Made by a program: the position numbers and the translations under genes. From an uncultured Lachnospiraceae bacterium (GTDB lineage Bacteria; Bacillota; Clostridia; Lachnospirales; Lachnospiraceae), in contig CAKRMH010000001.1 of the NCBI GenBank assembly GCA_934364805.1, positions 165,323 to 229,322 on the forward strand: a DNA stretch of 64,000 nt, in the 5' to 3' direction. The notes under the pieces were generated by a model that did not search any database, had not been told where the DNA came from, and saw nothing but the letters and a program-made list of their open reading frames with translations. The stretch's first letter is position 1; every line of letters starts with the position of its first letter. Below are positions 18,118-26,620 of the stretch, piece by piece.

Positions 18118-18723
18118 ATGAAGGCTTGGAAACATTTTTGTACAATTACAAAGCATAAAATATTAGTGATGAAAGGCTGCTTTCAGATTGGATTATATAG
18201 GCAGGGATTACTGCATGATCTTTCAAAGTACAGTCCGACCGAATTTCTTGTTGGATGTAAATATTATAAAGGTTACATGAGTCCGAACAATGCGGAAAGA
18301 GAAGATAAGGGATATTCCCTGGCCTGGCTGCATCACAAAGGCAGGAATAAGCATCATCTGGAATACTGGATTGATTATGGAATCCCTGGCAAAGATCATC
18401 CAAATGAAAAAATGGGCATGTGTGGAATGAAAATGCCGCTGCGGTATGTTGCAGAAATGTTTATAGACCGGATTTCTGCATCAAAAAATTACCAGGGGGA
18501 TGCATATACGGATCAGAGTGCACTGATTTATTATGAGAAGGGAAAGGGACATTATCTGATCCATGAAGATACGGCAGCAATGTTAGAACTTCTTCTTGTA
18601 ATGCTCGCCCAAAAGGGGGAGAAGGAGACTTTTGCATTTGTGAAGAATGAGGTGCTAAAGGGAAAAGTCCCGTATGACAAGAAAGAACTGGATACGAGAA
18701 AGAAAGCGTTCTATTCAATTTGA
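18118..18723 (+). CDS. DUF5662 family protein (HD-like)
   Basis: A 201-residue soluble protein I match to DUF5662. GLLHDLSKYSPTEF (about 29-43) and AWLHHKGRNKHHLEYW (about 63-79) are His/Asp-rich helices that resemble the metal site of HD-superfamily hydrolases, but no substrate is known. It begins 3 bases after the GH13-like stop, with no separate promoter, so the two are co-expressed. No terminator follows; sigK starts 79 bases later. Confidence 0.75.
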   Translation: MKAWKHFCTITKHKILVMKGCFQIGLYRQGLLHDLSKYSPTEFLVGCKYYKGYMSPNNAEREDKGYSLAWLHHKGRNKHHLEYWIDYGIPGKDHPNEKMGMCGMKMPLRYVAEMFIDRISASKNYQGDAYTDQSALIYYEKGKGHYLIHEDTAAMLELLLVMLAQKGEKETFAFVKNEVLKGKVPYDKKELDTRKKAFYSI

Positions 18724-18802
18724 TAGCCGAATCTTAACAGGGAAAAGCACAGAAACCGATAAAGTTTCATAGAATGTAGAAAGTAAGCATTTAAGGTGCA
18801 GC

Positions 18803-19426
18803 GTGAAAACTTTTTTGGCACCATTATCACAGGCGGAAGAGAAGGAATATCTGGCTGAACTGAAAAATGGAAATGTGCAGGCAAAAGAGAAACTGATACT
18901 TCACAATATGCGCCTTGTTGCTCATGTTGCGAAGAAATATCTGAATTCGGATGAAGAACAGGAGGATCTGATCTCGATTGGTACCATCGGTCTGATGAAA
19001 GCGGTGTCGACTTTTGACAGGGATTATGGAAGCAGGTTTGCAACGTATGCGGCACGTTGCATAGAAAATGAAATGCTTATGTATTTCCGGAGCAGAAAAA
19101 GAACGAAAAACGAAGTGTCGCTGTATGAACCGATTGGCACCGACAAGGAAGGAAATCAGATTCATCTGCTGGATGTCGTTGAGAATGAACAAAGGGACAT
19201 CGTGGAGGATGTCGCAAGCAGACAATTGATCGAAAAAATCCACAAGGGGATGAAACAAGCGCTGACTCCACGGGAGTATATGATTATCTGCAGACGGTTT
19301 GGATTATACGGACAGAAAGAAACTACCCAGCGTGAAATTGCAAAAGAAATTGGGATATCAAGGTCTTATGTTTCCAGGATTGAAAAAAGAGCCTTAAATA
19401 AAATGAAAAAAGTCATATCAGAATAA
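18803..19426 (+). CDS. sigK: Sporulation sigma factor SigK
   Basis: A 207-residue sigma-70 factor. The N-terminus (FLAPLSQAEEKEYLAEL) and LRLVAHVAKKY in region 2 are SigK-like. Region 2.4 (FATYAARCIENEMLMYFRS) and region 4 with SRSYVSRIEKRALNKM are intact. It directs late mother-cell transcription during sporulation. Unlike B. subtilis, the gene is not split by a skin element. The start is GTG with AAGGTG upstream. The product appears to lack a long pro-sequence; perhaps only a few residues precede the conserved part. A CATAGAAT at 18768-18775 resembles a SigE -10 element (CATACAAT), but I found no matching -35, so it is not called. A strong terminator follows. Confidence 0.9.
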   Translation: MKTFLAPLSQAEEKEYLAELKNGNVQAKEKLILHNMRLVAHVAKKYLNSDEEQEDLISIGTIGLMKAVSTFDRDYGSRFATYAARCIENEMLMYFRSRKRTKNEVSLYEPIGTDKEGNQIHLLDVVENEQRDIVEDVASRQLIEKIHKGMKQALTPREYMIICRRFGLYGQKETTQREIAKEIGISRSYVSRIEKRALNKMKKVISE

Positions 19427-19434
19427 AATACGTG

Positions 19435-19475
19435 AAAAAAGATAGGAGGTGTGTTATAATTATCCTATCTTTTTT
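19435..19475 (+). terminator. Terminator of sigK
   Basis: AAAAAAGATAGGA (19435-19447) is the reverse complement of TCCTATCTTTTTT (19463-19475), with a 15-base loop that happens to contain TATAAT. Confidence 0.85.
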
Positions 19476-19478
19476 CGT

Positions 19479-19499
19479 GCAGAAATCTCTGCATTTTTT
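19479..19499 (+). terminator. Second, small terminator hairpin
   Basis: GCAGA (19479-19483) pairs with TCTGC (19488-19492) around a four-base loop, followed by A and six Ts. It lies directly behind the sigK terminator and 25 bases before comM. Confidence 0.55.
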
Positions 19500-19524
19500 C
19501 CTTACAATTGGAACAGGAGAATAT

Positions 19525-21057
19525 ATGTACAGTACGGTAATGACTTCCATCGTGGAAGGAATCAATACCTTACCAATTTTTGTGGAGGCAGACATCAGTG
19601 ATGGAATGCCAATGTTTGATATGGTAGGCAATCTCGGACCGGAAGTCAGGGAGGCGAGGGAACGTGTGAGAACGGCGCTTCATAATTGTGGAATCATACT
19701 TCCGGCAAAGCGCATTACCATTAATCTTGCTCCGGGCAACGTCAGAAAGAACGGGACAGCATTTGATCTGCCCATAGCAATTGGAATCCTTTCATCAATG
19801 GGGATTGTAGACGAACGATTGTGCAATGAAAAAATGTTTGTGGGAGAGTTGAATCTGCGTGGGGAGATTCTGCCTGTGAATGGCGTTTTCCCGATGGTGT
19901 CTGATGGCGTAAAAAATGGATGCAGGTCGTTTGTTGTTCCTCTGGATAATATGGGGGAGGCAGAACTTGTTGCGGAAGCCGGGGTTTATGGATTTTCTCA
20001 TTTGAAAGAAATTATCGGTTTTTTAAATGACGGAAAATATGTTAAGAGAACATATAATATAGAAGAAAGTAAAACGGAAATAAAACAGATGGATTTTGCG
20101 GAAGTAAACGGACAGCATTATCTGAAAAGAGCATGTGAGGTTGCAGCATCCGGCATGCACAATCTGCTTATGATCGGTCCGCCTGGAGCGGGGAAAACCA
20201 TGATATCGGAAAGAGTAGCAACGATACTTCCCCCACTTACGGATGATGAGAAAATGGAACTATCCAAAATATACAGTGTTTGTGGAATGCTGTCTAAAAT
20301 GAATGCGCTTCTTTCGAAACGACCGTTTCGAAGTCCGCATCATACGATTACAAAGGCAGGGTTGATCGGCGGAGGAACGAATCTGCATCCTGGCGAATTA
20401 TCGCTGGCTCATCATGGTGTATTGTTTCTGGATGAACTTACAGAATTTCAGAAATCTACGCTGGAACTTTTGAGACAGCCGCTTGAGGATCACCAGATCC
20501 AGCTTGTGCGTGGAAACGGTGCAGTGAGTTATCCGGCCTCTGTGCTGTTGCTTACAGCAATGAATCCATGTGCCTGTGGATACTATCCGGACATGCAGCG
20601 ATGCAGATGTACACCGGCATCATTAAAAAGATATTTTAACAGAATATCCCAGCCACTTCTGGACCGGATCGACATCTGCGTGGAAGCCCAGCCACTTAGC
20701 TATCAGGAATTGACAGGAAAAGCAAAAAATGAGAGTTCGGAGACGATCAGGGACAGAGTGGTGCGCTGCCATGAAATTCAATATGAACGGTTTAAAAAGG
20801 AAGAATTTATACATAATACACAGATACCAGTCTCAAAATTAAAACAGTATTGTGCGTTGCAGGAAAAAGAAGAACGGTATATGGAACATATGTATGAGAA
20901 GATGGGAATGACCGGAAGAACGTATCATAAAATTTTAAGAGTGGCACGAACGATTGCAGATATGGAAGAATGTGAGCAGATCCGGATGCGTCATCTGAAT
21001 GAGGCAATCTGTTACCGGGGCGTAAACGAAAAGTTCTGGGGAGGTGGGAATGCATGA
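19525..21057 (+). CDS. comM: YifB/ComM family Mg-chelatase-like AAA+ ATPase
   Basis: A 510-residue protein. The N-terminal domain (about 20-120, with GMPMFDMVGNL) has the Lon-protease-like fold of ComM. The AAA+ domain carries Walker A GPPGAGKT near 219-226 and Walker B VLFLDEL near 300. The cysteine-rich CACGYYPD...CRC in the insert and the C-terminal Mg_chelatase_C domain follow. ComM is a hexameric branch-migration helicase that acts on incoming DNA during natural transformation. The open frame extends upstream through the terminators, but the ATG at 19525, behind AACAGGAGAA, is the real start. The stop overlaps dprA by 4 bases, which supports a joint DNA-uptake role. Confidence 0.93.
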   Translation: MYSTVMTSIVEGINTLPIFVEADISDGMPMFDMVGNLGPEVREARERVRTALHNCGIILPAKRITINLAPGNVRKNGTAFDLPIAIGILSSMGIVDERLCNEKMFVGELNLRGEILPVNGVFPMVSDGVKNGCRSFVVPLDNMGEAELVAEAGVYGFSHLKEIIGFLNDGKYVKRTYNIEESKTEIKQMDFAEVNGQHYLKRACEVAASGMHNLLMIGPPGAGKTMISERVATILPPLTDDEKMELSKIYSVCGMLSKMNALLSKRPFRSPHHTITKAGLIGGGTNLHPGELSLAHHGVLFLDELTEFQKSTLELLRQPLEDHQIQLVRGNGAVSYPASVLLLTAMNPCACGYYPDMQRCRCTPASLKRYFNRISQPLLDRIDICVEAQPLSYQELTGKAKNESSETIRDRVVRCHEIQYERFKKEEFIHNTQIPVSKLKQYCALQEKEERYMEHMYEKMGMTGRTYHKILRVARTIADMEECEQIRMRHLNEAICYRGVNEKFWGGGNA

Positions 21058-22133
21058 AATATGCACTTTGGCTTGCGAATATTCCGGGAATTGGAAATCA
21101 AAAGATCCGTTATCTCCTGCAGGAATGTCAGAATGCCCAGGAAATTTATTATCTGGAAGAACGGTATTTTGAAAAAATATATGGAATTGATGATGCAGAT
21201 ATAAAGCGGATCGTAACAAGCCGCAGAATCTGGAATCTGGATGCAGAATTGTGGAAGCTTGGAGAACACGGAATTCGTTTTGCATCATGGGAGCAGAAGG
21301 AATTCCCGGATAAGCTGAGAAAGATCCCGTCTGCTCCGTATGCATTGTATTACAAGGGAAAACTTCCAGATCCAAAACGGAAAGCGGTGGCGATCGTAGG
21401 AGCAAGGGGGAGGTCGGAATATGGATGTTCGGTAGCGAGAGAACTTGCGCAAAAACTGGTCAACAGCGGAATTGATGTTATCAGTGGAATGGCGAGAGGA
21501 ATTGACGCAGACGGACATGTTGGAGCACTGGATGCTGGAGGAGAAACATATGCTGTGCTTGGATGTGGAGTGGATATATGTTATCCAGCACAGAATCGTT
21601 TCCTTTATGAGATGATTCCACAGAAAGGCGGTCTGATATCGGAATATCCACCACATACGGCAGCGAAAGCATCGCTGTTTCCTGCAAGAAATCGTATTAT
21701 TTCAGGGCTGAGTGATTGTGTTGTGGTGGTCGAGGCGAGAGAAAAGAGCGGATCTTTGATTACCGCAGATTACGCAATCGAACAGGGAAAAGAGGTATTC
21801 GCTGTTCCGGGAAGAGTGAAGGATTCTTTGAGCAGAGGGTGTAACCGTCTGATCCATGAAGGAGCAGGAATCTTTCTGGATACAGAGACTTTTCTTGCGG
21901 ACTGGCTGCTGTTACAGAATCTGGAAGCGGGACAGATGGATTTTAAAGACTTTCTGCTTGAACAGGATGAAAAACAGATTTACGGATATCTGGATTTTAC
22001 ACCGGTCGGAATTGGAACACTGGTGGAGAAAACTTCACTTCGGCTGGACGAAATACTGGACATTCTTGACAAACTGACACAGAAAGGAATGGCAAAAGAA
22101 ATTATCCCTAATTATTATGTTCGGGTGAATTAA
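21054..22133 (+). CDS. dprA: DNA-processing protein DprA
   Basis: A 359-residue protein. After an N-terminal helical HhH-like part (ANIPGIGNQKIRYLL, about 8-22) comes the Rossmann-like SLOG domain: VAIVGARG near 111, SGMARGIDADGHVGAL near 143-158, FPARNRIISGLSD near 205-217 and SGSLITADYAIEQGKEVFAVPG near 229-250. The C-terminal winged-helix domain occupies the last 70 residues. DprA loads RecA on incoming single-stranded DNA. Start ATG overlaps the comM stop (ATGA). No terminator follows; topA has its own promoter in the 145-base gap. Confidence 0.95.
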   Translation: MKYALWLANIPGIGNQKIRYLLQECQNAQEIYYLEERYFEKIYGIDDADIKRIVTSRRIWNLDAELWKLGEHGIRFASWEQKEFPDKLRKIPSAPYALYYKGKLPDPKRKAVAIVGARGRSEYGCSVARELAQKLVNSGIDVISGMARGIDADGHVGALDAGGETYAVLGCGVDICYPAQNRFLYEMIPQKGGLISEYPPHTAAKASLFPARNRIISGLSDCVVVVEAREKSGSLITADYAIEQGKEVFAVPGRVKDSLSRGCNRLIHEGAGIFLDTETFLADWLLLQNLEAGQMDFKDFLLEQDEKQIYGYLDFTPVGIGTLVEKTSLRLDEILDILDKLTQKGMAKEIIPNYYVRVN

Positions 22134-22172
22134 AACGATGGATAATTTGGCTGCAATTTCCGGAGGATTTCG

Positions 22173-22187
22173 AATTTTTTGAAAATT
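22173..22187 (+). promoter_or_regulatory. Putative CodY box upstream of topA
   Basis: AATTTTTTGAAAATT matches the CodY consensus AATTTTCWGAAAATT at 14 of 15 positions. It ends 3 bases before the -35 element of the topA promoter. The regulator itself is encoded 2 kb downstream. Confidence 0.6.
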
Positions 22188-22190
22188 TAC

Positions 22191-22219
22191 TTGAAAAAGA
22201 TGGAACGTTGGTGTATAGT
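22191..22219 (+). promoter_or_regulatory. Sigma-A promoter of topA
   Basis: TTGAAA (22191-22196) and TATAGT (22214-22219), spacer 17 bases, about 60 bases upstream of the topA start. The adjoining upstream CodY-like box could block or modulate it. Confidence 0.6.
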
Positions 22220-22278
22220 AACAACGATTTTTGTCCGAGAGTTCGGATGATCGGAAGACCAGATAAAGGAGCGTATTT

Positions 22279-24363
22279 ATGGCTAAATACTTGGTAATTG
22301 TGGAATCACCTGCAAAAGTTAAGACAATTAAGAAATTTCTGGGTAAGAACTATGAAGTCGTTGCATCAAACGGACATGTGAGAGATCTTCCAAAGAGTCA
22401 GCTTGGAATTGATGTTGAGCATGGATTTGAACCAAAATATATAACCATTCGTGGAAAAGGAGAAATCCTTGCCAAATTAAGGAAAGAAGTAAAAAAAGCA
22501 GATAAAATATATCTTGCAACCGACCCTGACCGTGAGGGGGAGGCTATTTCGTGGCATCTGAGCACTGCATTGAAACTGGAAGATAAAAATGTCTGCAGAA
22601 TCAGTTTCAACGAGATTACAAAAAGCGCTGTGAAAGCATCTCTTAAGAATCCAAGACAGATTGATATGGATCTTGTGGATGCACAGCAGGCAAGACGTGT
22701 GTTAGACCGTATGGTAGGTTATGAGATCAGTCCTGTACTCTGGGCCAAGGTAAAAAGAGGACTGAGCGCAGGACGAGTACAATCGGTGGCACTTCGTATT
22801 GTGTGTGACAGAGAAGAAGAGATCAATGCATTTATTCCGGAAGAATACTGGAGCCTTGATGCACAATTACAGGTGGAAGGCGAGAAAAAACCTCTGATCG
22901 CCAAGCTGTACGGAAAGAATAAAGATAAGATCAGTATTTCCTCTAAAGAGGAGATGGATCAGATCCTGAAAGATCTTGAACACGGTGAATTTCAGGTGCT
23001 GGATGTGAAAAAGGGAGAGAGAGTAAAGAAAGCACCACTTCCATTTACAACGAGTACACTTCAGCAGGAAGCATCAAAGGCACTGAATTTCCCAATCTCA
23101 AAGACAATGAGGATTGCGCAGCAGTTATATGAAGGCGTGGATATTAAAGGGCAGGGAACAGTCGGAATTATCACCTACCTTCGTACCGATTCTGTCAGAA
23201 TTTCAGAAGAAGCAGATGCCGCTGCCAGAGAGTTTATTGGAAATAATTATGGGGATCAGTATCTTTCAGCAGGCAGTGGAACAAAGAGTAAATCTGCAAA
23301 GATCCAGGATGCGCATGAGGCAATCCGTCCTTCGGATATCAACAGAGTTCCGTCGGAAATAAAAGACTCCCTGACCAGAGACCAGTTCCGGCTTTATCAG
23401 TTGATCTGGAAACGCTTTGCAGCAAGCCGCATGGCAAATGCAGTATATGAGACGACAACGGTTAATATCGGACAGGGCGAATATCGCTTTCATGTATCAG
23501 CATCAAAGGTAGCTTTTGATGGATTTATGCTTGCCTATGTAGATGCGGATGATGAAAAAGCTGTGGGAAATGTCCTGTTAAAATCCATTGACGAGAATAC
23601 AAAACTTTCTTTGAAAGAATTTGAACCAAAACAGCATTTTACACAGCCGCCTGCACATTATACAGAAGCATCCCTGGTAAAAACGCTTGAGGAACTTGGA
23701 ATTGGACGTCCAAGTACTTATTCGCCTACGATTACAACAATCATAGCACGAAGATACATTACCAAAGAAGCCAAAAATTTATACGTTACCGAAATTGGTG
23801 AAGTTGTAAATTCAATTATGAAGGAATCATTCCCGACGATCGTGGATGAACACTTTACGGCAAATATGGAATCCCTTCTTGATGGTGTGGAAGAGGGAAA
23901 AGTAAACTGGAAAGCGGTTGTTGCGAACTTTTATCCAGATCTGGACGAGGCAGTCCAGAAGGCTCAGAAGGAACTGGAAAAAGTTACCATTGAAGATGAA
24001 GTTACCGATGTCATCTGCGAGGAATGTGGACGAAATATGGTAATTAAATACGGACCACATGGAAAATTCCTTGCATGCCCGGGATTTCCGGAATGCAGAA
24101 ATACAAAACCGTATTTTGAGAAAATCGGTGTAAGCTGTCCGAAATGTGGCAAGGATGTTGTGATCAAGAAGACACGGAAAGGCCGGAAATATTATGGCTG
24201 TGTGGATAATCCGGAATGTGATTTCATGAGCTGGGGCAGACCGGTCAATGAAAAATGTCCAAGATGTGGCGGCTATATGGTAGTAAAAGGTAATAAAATT
24301 GTCTGTGCAGATGAACAATGCGGATATGTCATGGACAAAAAGGATGATTCGAAAGAAAAATAG
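22279..24363 (+). CDS. topA: DNA topoisomerase I
   Basis: A 694-residue type IA topoisomerase that relaxes negative supercoils. The Toprim domain has VESPAKVKTI at 8-17 and the acidic triad TDPDREGE at 81-88. The catalytic tyrosine is Y300 in GIITYLRTDS. Three C-terminal zinc ribbons are visible (CEECG, CPKCG and CPRCG starts, each with its second cysteine pair), as is usual for Clostridia. Ribosome site AAAGGAG precedes the ATG. The gene order dprA-topA is the same as in B. subtilis. Confidence 0.97.
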   Translation: MAKYLVIVESPAKVKTIKKFLGKNYEVVASNGHVRDLPKSQLGIDVEHGFEPKYITIRGKGEILAKLRKEVKKADKIYLATDPDREGEAISWHLSTALKLEDKNVCRISFNEITKSAVKASLKNPRQIDMDLVDAQQARRVLDRMVGYEISPVLWAKVKRGLSAGRVQSVALRIVCDREEEINAFIPEEYWSLDAQLQVEGEKKPLIAKLYGKNKDKISISSKEEMDQILKDLEHGEFQVLDVKKGERVKKAPLPFTTSTLQQEASKALNFPISKTMRIAQQLYEGVDIKGQGTVGIITYLRTDSVRISEEADAAAREFIGNNYGDQYLSAGSGTKSKSAKIQDAHEAIRPSDINRVPSEIKDSLTRDQFRLYQLIWKRFAASRMANAVYETTTVNIGQGEYRFHVSASKVAFDGFMLAYVDADDEKAVGNVLLKSIDENTKLSLKEFEPKQHFTQPPAHYTEASLVKTLEELGIGRPSTYSPTITTIIARRYITKEAKNLYVTEIGEVVNSIMKESFPTIVDEHFTANMESLLDGVEEGKVNWKAVVANFYPDLDEAVQKAQKELEKVTIEDEVTDVICEECGRNMVIKYGPHGKFLACPGFPECRNTKPYFEKIGVSCPKCGKDVVIKKTRKGRKYYGCVDNPECDFMSWGRPVNEKCPRCGGYMVVKGNKIVCADEQCGYVMDKKDDSKEK

Positions 24364-24385
24364 ATACAGCTATAAAAATTTATTG

Positions 24386-24416
24386 AATTGTCAGAAAGTT
24401 TGTGTTAAACTACATT
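24386..24416 (+). promoter_or_regulatory. Candidate codY promoter overlapped by a CodY box
   Basis: AATTGTCAGAAAGTT at 24386-24400 matches the CodY consensus at 13 of 15 positions. It covers TTGTCA (24388-24393), which with TACATT (24411-24416) and a 17-base spacer makes a fair sigma-A promoter. The overlap is what negative autoregulation would need. Confidence 0.5.
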
Positions 24417-24452
24417 CAGTTGAAGAGAGTAGTTAATCACGGGAGGAATAGC

Positions 24453-25232
24453 ATGAGCGTTCAATTGTTAGACAAAACAAGAAAAATTAATAAGCTACTT
24501 CATAATAACAGCTCTTCCAAGGTCGTTTTTAATGATATATGTGAGGTTCTTACTGGAATCCTGAATTCGGATATCCTTGTAATCAGTAAGAAAGGAAAAG
24601 TTCTTGGCTCAAGCATTTGCAAGGGTGTCGATGAGATTCAGGAACTGATCGTGGATGAAGTTGGGGGATACATCGATCCGGTTTTGAATGAACGTCTTCT
24701 TGGAATTTTATCAACAAAAGAGAATGTTAATCTTGAAACATTGGGATTTGGGGACGAAAGCAGAAAATACCGCGCAATCATTACACCGATCGATATTGCA
24801 GGAGAACGGTTGGGGACTCTTTTTGTATATCGTGGAAATGGGGAGTACGATATTGACGATATTATTCTTACAGAATATGGTACAACGGTAGTTGGACTTG
24901 AGATGATGCGCTCTGTAAATGAAGAGAGTGCAGAAGAAGCCAGAAAAGTTCAGATCGTAAAATCTGCGATCAGTACACTTTCATTTTCAGAACTTGAGGC
25001 GATCATCCATATTTTTGACGAATTGGACGGAAAAGAAGGAATCCTTGTTGCAAGCCGAATTGCGGACCGGGTTGGAATTACAAGATCCGTTATTGTGAAT
25101 GCTCTGCGCAAATTTGAAAGTGCGGGTGTCATAGAATCGAGATCGTCTGGTATGAAGGGAACGTACATTAAAGTTATGAATGATGTCGTTTTTGATGAAC
25201 TGGACAAACTGAAAAAACATAAAAGTTTATAG
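24453..25232 (+). CDS. codY: GTP-sensing global regulator CodY
   Basis: A 259-residue regulator. The N-terminal GAF domain (about 1-155) binds branched-chain amino acids, and a long linker helix leads to the C-terminal winged helix-turn-helix, with the nearly invariant VASRIADRVGITRSVIVNALRK and ESAGVIESRSSGMKGTYIKV (about 200-245). It senses GTP and branched-chain amino acids and mostly represses genes of nutrient limitation. The start at 24453 follows GGGAGGA; an in-frame ATG at 24402 has no ribosome site and overlaps the promoter. As in B. subtilis it stands directly before flgB, but here trmFO, xerC and clpQY are absent between topA and codY. Confidence 0.97.
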   Translation: MSVQLLDKTRKINKLLHNNSSSKVVFNDICEVLTGILNSDILVISKKGKVLGSSICKGVDEIQELIVDEVGGYIDPVLNERLLGILSTKENVNLETLGFGDESRKYRAIITPIDIAGERLGTLFVYRGNGEYDIDDIILTEYGTTVVGLEMMRSVNEESAEEARKVQIVKSAISTLSFSELEAIIHIFDELDGKEGILVASRIADRVGITRSVIVNALRKFESAGVIESRSSGMKGTYIKVMNDVVFDELDKLKKHKSL

Positions 25233-25266
25233 TTATGCTTATGGCGGTATCGCTTTAAAAACAGAT

Positions 25267-25300
25267 AAAAGAACTTATATTTTTTATAGGTTCTTTTTTT
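25267..25300 (+). terminator. Terminator of codY
   Basis: AGAACTTATA (25270-25279) pairs with TATAGGTTCT (25285-25294), one G-U pair, and runs into seven Ts. It separates codY from the flagellar operon. Confidence 0.8.
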
Positions 25301-25326
25301 ACGCATATAAAATTGCACAAAAAGTC

Positions 25327-25354
25327 TTGAGTTTTTTTGCTTATATTATATAAT
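25327..25354 (+). promoter_or_regulatory. Main promoter of the fla/che operon
   Basis: TTGAGT (25327-25332), 16-base spacer and perfect TATAAT (25349-25354), about 40 bases before flgB. It is a housekeeping-type promoter. I see no SigD element (TAAA, about 15 bases, GCCGATAA) here. Confidence 0.65.
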
Positions 25355-25393
25355 AAATATAGTAGCTTTGTACTAAGGTAAGGAGATGAGAAT

Positions 25394-25783
25394 ATGCTGA
25401 CATCGAATGCATTTAATTATGTGAATGTTCTTGATAAGGCTGCGGATGCAAGCTGGACAAGAAAGAGTGTCATTGACAACAATATTGCGAATGTAGATAC
25501 TCCGGGTTACAAGAGACAGGAAGTGGACTTTGAAAGTGTCCTGAAAAGGGAACTTGGCGATTATAAATATGAATCATTGAATTCTAAGATCAATCATGTC
25601 AATCTGTCGAATCTGCATGCAGATACTTATACAGATTATGCAAATTATTCCTACCGTATGGATGGTAATAATGTTGATATTGATGTGGAAGAAACAGAGC
25701 TGGCTTCTGAACAGATCAAATATGAAGCGCTTACTTCAAGTATCAGTTCTGAGTTTGCACGAATGAAAGCTGTGATCAGTTAG
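25394..25783 (+). CDS. flgB: Flagellar basal-body rod protein FlgB
   Basis: A 129-residue proximal rod protein, exported by the flagellar secretion system. The family motif NNIANVDTPGYKRQEVDFE occurs at about 30-48, and the C-terminal helix has ETELASEQIKYEALTSS. The length is normal. It is the first gene of the fla/che operon, starting at the ATG behind AAGGAGATGAG. flgC follows after 18 bases. Confidence 0.97.
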   Translation: MLTSNAFNYVNVLDKAADASWTRKSVIDNNIANVDTPGYKRQEVDFESVLKRELGDYKYESLNSKINHVNLSNLHADTYTDYANYSYRMDGNNVDIDVEETELASEQIKYEALTSSISSEFARMKAVIS

Positions 25784-25801
25784 TGAAACAGGAGGATAGA
25801 G

Positions 25802-26242
25802 ATGGGATTATTTCAGTCTTTTAATATAAATGCATCTGGAATGACAGCAGAACGTTTTCGTACTGATATCATTTCAGAAAATATTGCAAATGTGAATTCG
25901 ACATCGACAGAAGAAGGAGGACCATACCGCCGTAAGATCGTTACATTTGCGGAAAAGCCGGTGACGCCGTTTAGCCAGTATTATTCTGCATCCAAGAATA
26001 AAGCGGTTGGAAATGGAGTAAAGGTTTCTTCCGTTACAAGAGACTATTCTACGGATTTTACAGAAGAATATGATCCATCGAATCCGGATGCGGACGAGAA
26101 TGGATATGTATATTATCCAAATGTGAATACCGTTACGGAGATGACCAATCTGATCGATGCAACGCGTGCTTATGAGGCCAATGCAACTGCTTTTAATGCA
26201 AGCAAGAGCATGGCAGAAGCGGGATTACAGATCGGCAAATAA
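25802..26242 (+). CDS. flgC: Flagellar basal-body rod protein FlgC
   Basis: A 146-residue rod protein with the conserved N-terminal helix (ASGMTAERFRTDIISENIANVNS, about 10-32 in two parts) and the C-terminal PNVNTVTEMTNLIDATRAYEAN. Together with FlgB it builds the proximal rod. AGGAGGAT precedes the ATG. Confidence 0.97.
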   Translation: MGLFQSFNINASGMTAERFRTDIISENIANVNSTSTEEGGPYRRKIVTFAEKPVTPFSQYYSASKNKAVGNGVKVSSVTRDYSTDFTEEYDPSNPDADENGYVYYPNVNTVTEMTNLIDATRAYEANATAFNASKSMAEAGLQIGK

Positions 26243-26263
26243 TAGATAACACAGGAGAAATTT

Positions 26264-26575
26264 ATGGATATTTCAGTATTAAATGGAGTGACATCGGATT
26301 ATTTGAATAATTTCGCACAAAATGAATCCCTGGTTCAGAAACAGGATGATTCGTTCAGTTCTGTGCTTTCTTCAGCGATGGATGCACTGGATGAGACGAA
26401 TGATCTTCAAAATGATGCGGAATCGGAAACAATTCGTTTTGCACTTGGAGAATCCGAGAATACACATGATTTACTTATTGCGCAGACAAAGGCACTTACA
26501 GCATTACAGTATACGACAGCAGTAAGAGACAAGATGATTGATGCATATAAAGAAATTATGCAGATATCAATCTGA
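26264..26575 (+). CDS. fliE: Flagellar hook-basal body protein FliE
   Basis: A 103-residue protein joining the MS ring to the rod. The C-terminal half, with THDLLIAQTKALTALQYTTAVRDKMIDAYKEIM, is the FliE core, ending QISI as usual. The N-terminal half is low in conservation, as in other members. Confidence 0.95.
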   Translation: MDISVLNGVTSDYLNNFAQNESLVQKQDDSFSSVLSSAMDALDETNDLQNDAESETIRFALGESENTHDLLIAQTKALTALQYTTAVRDKMIDAYKEIMQISI

Positions 26576-26620
26576 TCAGCTAACAGAAAAGATTTTAAAG
26601 GAATGTAAGGGGAATTTTAA

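Noticed and set aside
18768..18775. CATAGAAT as a SigE -10 for sigK
   Set aside because: Seven of eight bases fit, but the -35 position has no likeness to the consensus, so it is noted only in the sigK entry.
19432..19524. Open frame extending comM upstream by 31 codons
   Set aside because: The stretch reads through the two terminator hairpins of sigK and has no ribosome site. The ATG at 19525 has a good one and matches the family start.
24402..24452. Longer CodY start at 24402
   Set aside because: It would begin inside the promoter, with no ribosome site; the ATG at 24453 gives the normal CodY length.
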